64,000 nt of DNA from Sympetrum striolatum. Lineage: Eukaryota; Arthropoda; Insecta; Odonata; Libellulidae. The notes beneath the pieces were generated by a model. The model was not told the DNA's origin. It made no database searches and saw nothing but the letters and a program-made list of their open reading frames with translations. Positions 61,303-64,000 of the stretch are shown here, one piece after another. Within the stretch, counting starts at the first letter, position 1, and each line of letters begins with the position of its first letter. The position numbers were made by a program, and so were the translations under genes. Location: assembly GCA_947579665.1 (NCBI GenBank), contig OX388349.1, positions 70,560,841 through 70,624,840 on the forward strand. The letters run 5' to 3'.

Positions 61303-64000
61303 TAAAATCATTTGGTTCTAAATGGACCTAGTGTTTCTAGAAAACTTCCCCAAAATCTAAAAAACATAGAACTGAATGTATGGAAACTGCTGGCGAACAT
61401 TGATGGACCTTAAAATAAAATCTGAGCATATTGAGTTAAAGAGCAACTACAAAATTTTGAAAAAAATATACAAAGATATTCATCAGTGAGATTTGAAGTG
61501 AGATGAATTCCATAATATTAATAAAGCTACAACACAACTTGACACCTAAAGAGCAACCAAAGAAACAATAATTCTATCTTCCTTCAGGAAAAATAAGTAT
61601 ATTATGCACATAAACTGTGAAATCATACAATAGGAAATGCAAAACAATCAAATAAAATCTAGGAAAAGAAAATGGAATAATTTGAAAACAACAAAATAAT
61701 ACTGAAATTATGATGAAGTAGATACAAAAATGTTAAAATTGCTTTCCAAAGATATGTTATTTAGATTAATTTCCACACACAAACTGTACAAGAAACCAGC
61801 AACTTCCTAACTTTGTATTCTCTGAATCATTTTATAATGTTGTATAGGAATTCGTAAAGAAGTGTAATTAAATTTGATAAAACATAATAAGTAGATAAGA
61901 ATGGAAGGAGAGAGATTATTTCTAAGAATAAACTATCCAAGGTTCACAATGTTATTATTTATTCAAAATTTTTGTGGATTGCGTGAATCTAGCGGCTTTA
62001 AAAATGTCAAGTACACATTAAAACTGTCATTGTCAATTTCAGATCAACACTGAGCACTTTGGCTTGAAATAGGGTCAAATGTAGAATACATGAGAGATCT
62101 TTTCTTAGAAACTACTAAAGCTGATATAATTAAGAATTGTTAAATCGTAAAAAATCATTTCTATAATATGTTTTTGGTATATAAAGAAATGAAAGGTATT
62201 TGTGAAGAAATAAATGAAGTAATCTCTCCAACTTACCTCATCAAAAGAATAAAATTAATTATCTGGAGACATAGTAATCCAATATATTATATCTCAGTGT
62301 ATTAAATCTTGAAATTAAAAATAAAACTTCACAAAAAGAAAAACCAAAATAAATCACCATTTGTCTACATATTTTTCAAATGTCTTTGCGAGATTTCTTA
62401 ACAATTAAATGAGTTTGAAAAATTGTGAAAAATTTCAAACAAAAAATTAATGTCCTACTTGATAAAGCTTAAGAGCTCCATAAAATATATTACTATGAGT
62501 ATTTAATTGAAGGAAATATTGTAATTAGAATAGAAATTATGGTGTGTGTATAGTCTGTAATGTGGAAGCTAAATATTCTAAGTCCTCAAGGTCATTCGCC
62601 TATTTGGTGCCTAATTTCCCTAAGGATATTACTTTCATAATCACTCTCACTCACTGAGAACTTTGCATTTGTAGCACTTCAAATAGTTCACGAAGTACAC
62701 TATAAAATGCTTTAGAAATCTCAATTATATAGAGCCACACAAAAGTGCTAAATTCGTAAGAGGCTCATCAAATCCTATGAAACTCTTTCTCTCACACAGC
62801 TGTCTTAGGTTGAAGAAATTTCAAGTTCTATTTCATAAATAAAAGTAGTCAAGAAATGTAAAATCCAGATGGATGTAAACTTCACATGAATACTTCATGA
62901 TAGTAATAATTAAAGTTCTGCTTGATAAAGTTTTAGAACTCCATTATAGATATGAAAATGAGTATATAACTTTAAAAGATTTTATAGTATAAAAGTAAGT
63001 AGTAAAAAAATGACGGTGCATGTATAGCCATCTGAAAACTTAAATATTCAAAGTCCTCAAGGTTATTAACTTATTTGGAGCTTAAATTTCTCAAAAGATC
63101 ACATTAAAGTTTGGCACAAGGAGCACATCAAATAGTGCACAAAATGTACAATATTTAAACACTGTATTTTAGAAATTCAAATTATAACTAAGCCATGCAA
63201 AATTCAATCCATGTAAGGTCTCACATATCAAAAGAATATTTTTTTTAAATACTTGTCCTATCTAAAAGAAGTTAAACTATTTTCTCATGAATTTCCAGGT
63301 AATTGATGGGAATGTATAGTGGAAGTGAAATTTTGGAGAAAGTGTCTAAAGAGAATTTGAGAATTCAATAAACAGGAGAATGGTGTTGAAAACATGTGAG
63401 ACTTAACCAACAAAGAACCGGAATAATGAAGAAGAGGCTAAGAAAAGATGCAAGGAATACTGAACAAAGACATTAAATTTGTAAGTGCAATTCACGGATT
63501 ATCAATGAACTAGAATGAGAAAAGCCACACACAAGAATTGCACACCAAACCAGACGAGTTCAGTAACAGGATGAAATTCTTTATTCCAGAAATGTAACTC
63601 CCAAACTTTGAATTCCATGAAATAGACGAGATTGATTATATTAAATAACAACCACTTCTTTAGGGATTTCATTGAGTATAGAATTTATTCAAACGCCTTC
63701 CTAAAACCCCTACATTTAATTTCAGTGGCAAAGTGAGACAAATATCAAAGCAATTGAAAGAAAAAAACAAACGAAGTTGAAAAGGAAATAATAGTTTTAT
63801 TAAAATAAAAACAAATATTTAACAGTGTGTAATTTCTAATGAAGATATTGTCGAACAAGCATCAAGATCAACAAACTAAAGTCTGTAATGACATTCTTTC
63901 TAACAAGTGTCAGTTAAATTTTTAAGGTCATTTGCTTCATTTTCAGTTCCGAAAAGATAATTACTAAATGAATCACTTGCACTAACAAAACATTTTGCAC
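61303..64000. repeat. Degenerate tandem repeat, second and third parts
   Basis: Continuation of the A-rich repeat interrupted by the pogo element. The AAGTCCTCAAGGT block followed by TTATTTGG and CCTAATTTCCC-type sequence appears at 62579 and 63051 (472 apart), and a diverged form near 63928. The GAAGAAGAGGCTAAGAAAAG block at 63430 matches 57900. No coding and no recognised element. Confidence 0.5.

Overview
The window looks like non-coding, repeat-dense DNA from an AT-rich animal genome, most likely an arthropod. I infer this from the mobile elements: Helitrons with a hairpin plus CTAG 3' end, CR1-like LINEs, piggyBac and pogo relatives, and tRNA-derived SINEs. There are no operons and no ordinary long cellular genes. 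The species cannot be named from sequence alone.

Layout. 1-830 is unremarkable apart from a G/C-run hairpin and a (TA)n tract. 831-16085 is the most striking structure: five head-to-tail copies (2.5-3.2 kb each) of a non-autonomous Helitron. Each copy ends in a 7-bp-stem hairpin followed by CTAG, and at least one junction joins CTAG directly to the 5' TC of the next copy. 17.9-18.7 kb is a nearly G-free C/T tract. 18.7-19.3 kb is a 332-bp tandem repeat. SINE-like sequences lie at 19.5 and 22.1 kb, and a broken endonuclease-domain fragment at 22.7-23.2 kb.

25.4-29.4 kb is bounded by roughly 1-kb inverted repeats that carry mirrored CCAAT boxes and mirrored splice donors. It looks like an inverted duplication of a promoter and first exon, and it abuts two large palindromes at 29.41-29.53 kb. 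A candidate second exon with a short coding start lies at 30.81-30.94 kb. The presumed intron downstream holds a degenerate LINE (31.1-33.0 kb, minus strand) and a ~232-bp satellite with a three-unit higher-order pattern (33.1-36.4 kb). A three-copy 43-bp repeat built on a 20-bp palindrome (37.4 kb) and a decayed piggyBac transposase (38.2-38.8 kb) follow.

39-53.8 kb has few recognisable features: a hammerhead-ribozyme-like motif (40.8 kb), a perfect 36-nt palindrome (43.85 kb), a diverged Helitron 3' fragment (45.3 kb), a ~27-bp degenerate minisatellite (47 kb) and a 75-bp-arm hairpin (51.4 kb), at which strand composition switches from T-rich to A-rich.

53.84-56.89 kb is a CR1-like LINE on the minus strand with a long open endonuclease plus reverse transcriptase frame. 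59.58-61.30 kb is a pogo/Tigger-type element with an intact 423-aa transposase and only one recognisable terminus. It is inserted in a degraded tandem repeat (period about 1.7-2.1 kb) that fills 57-64 kb. The two intact reading frames, both from transposons, are the only long coding sequences.
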